The position numbers were made by a program, and so were the translations under genes. Shown piece by piece: positions 49,254 through 49,450 of a DNA stretch of 49,450 nt. The DNA is taken from NCBI GenBank assembly GCA_012729785.1, contig JAAYCL010000026.1, positions 1-49,450 of the forward strand, in the 5' to 3' direction. Source of the DNA: Chlamydiota bacterium (GTDB lineage: Bacteria; Auribacterota; Tritonobacteria; UBA1439). The notes under the pieces are model-generated. The model made no database searches. It worked only from the letters and a program-made list of their open reading frames with translations, and had not been told where the DNA came from. The first letter of the stretch is position 1; the number at the start of each line of letters is the position of its first letter.

Positions 49254-49450
49254 TCAGTCCTTGGCCGCGGAACGGCCGAGCGGCAGGACCGCGTCCACGT
49301 TCACGTGCGGCCGCGGGATGATATGCACGGAGACGAGCTCGCCCACCTTCTCGGCCCCCCGCGCCCCCGCCTCGGTCGCCGCGCGCACCGCCGCCACGTC
49401 GCCGCGCACGATCGCCGTCACGTAGCCGCCGCCGATCTTCTCGTAGCTCA
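49254..49450 (-). CDS. BMC hexameric shell protein (BMC-H), partial
   Basis: The minus strand to the window edge encodes the last ~65 residues of a BMC-domain protein: [40 protein letters not shown] and VLPLG, ending in a TGA at 49254-49256. This is the standard PduA/CcmK-type BMC fold, with the [16 protein letters not shown] pore-side block and the HIIPRPH motif. The start lies outside the window. Together with three vertex proteins it marks the end of a microcompartment locus. Confidence 0.93.
   Translation of the reverse strand, partial: SYEKIGGGYVTAIVRGDVAAVRAATEAGARGAEKVGELVSVHIIPRPHVNVDAVLPLGRSAAKD

Overview
This 49.5 kb window is gene-dense, very GC-rich bacterial chromosome (about 70% G+C by eye). 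It holds about 48 protein genes and two tRNA genes, and no gene-free stretch exceeds 300 bases. It looks like an uncultured Gram-negative lineage. Evidence for an outer membrane includes many lipoproteins, two AsmA-type proteins, an Lnb-like enzyme and a GspB/ExeA pair. Microcompartment shell genes, DUF1571/DUF1573 proteins and abundant GT-C and UPF0104 membrane proteins recall the PVC/Omnitrophota/Aureabacteria part of the tree. That placement is inference; no rRNA or marker set is present.

Layout. 1-228: AT-rich insertion-sequence-like end. 229-3357: [NiFe]-hydrogenase maturation genes hypE-hypA-hypB, then tatA-tatC, which would export folded metalloenzymes. 3389-9411: tRNA-Ala, then a polyprenyl-phosphate sugar cluster (DPPR-synthase-like UbiA protein, UDP-glucuronate-decarboxylase-like SDR, GT2-flippase fusion, second UPF0104 protein, FAD oxidoreductase). 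9428-10548: PP-loop tRNA thiolase-like gene and tRNA-Leu. 10603-16962: four genes joined by 4-base overlaps (AsmA-like protein, lipid-anchored phosphodiesterase, propeller-like lipoprotein, Lnb-like Cys/His enzyme). 17114-24722: DUF4126, membrane spermidine-synthase-like protein, GspB/ExeA, inositol-phosphatase family, M3 peptidase, DUF4404, small lipoprotein. 24747-26570: a cyclotransferase/glutamine-synthetase-like fusion. 26696-40265: malic enzyme, GT-C enzyme, two CNNM/CBS proteins, class II aldolase, PolX, a second AsmA-like protein, HAD phosphatase, DUF1573, DUF1571. 40444-46406: lone trpD-like gene, beta-CASP nuclease, DUF6868, AlkD and MGMT repair genes, and a lipoprotein resembling a degraded BKACE enzyme. 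46523-48247: proS. 48269-49450: three BMC pentamer genes and a partial BMC hexamer gene, the edge of a microcompartment locus.

Two genome-wide habits stand out. Genes in operons are joined by ATGA, GTGA or TTGA overlaps. Transcription units start at AT-rich -10 boxes (often TGnTATAnT), several with a TTGnnn -35 box 17-18 bases upstream. In four cases the -10 box lies only 6-10 bases before the start codon and no Shine-Dalgarno is visible, predicting leaderless mRNAs.

All calls come from reading sequence and recognising family motifs; no database search was run.
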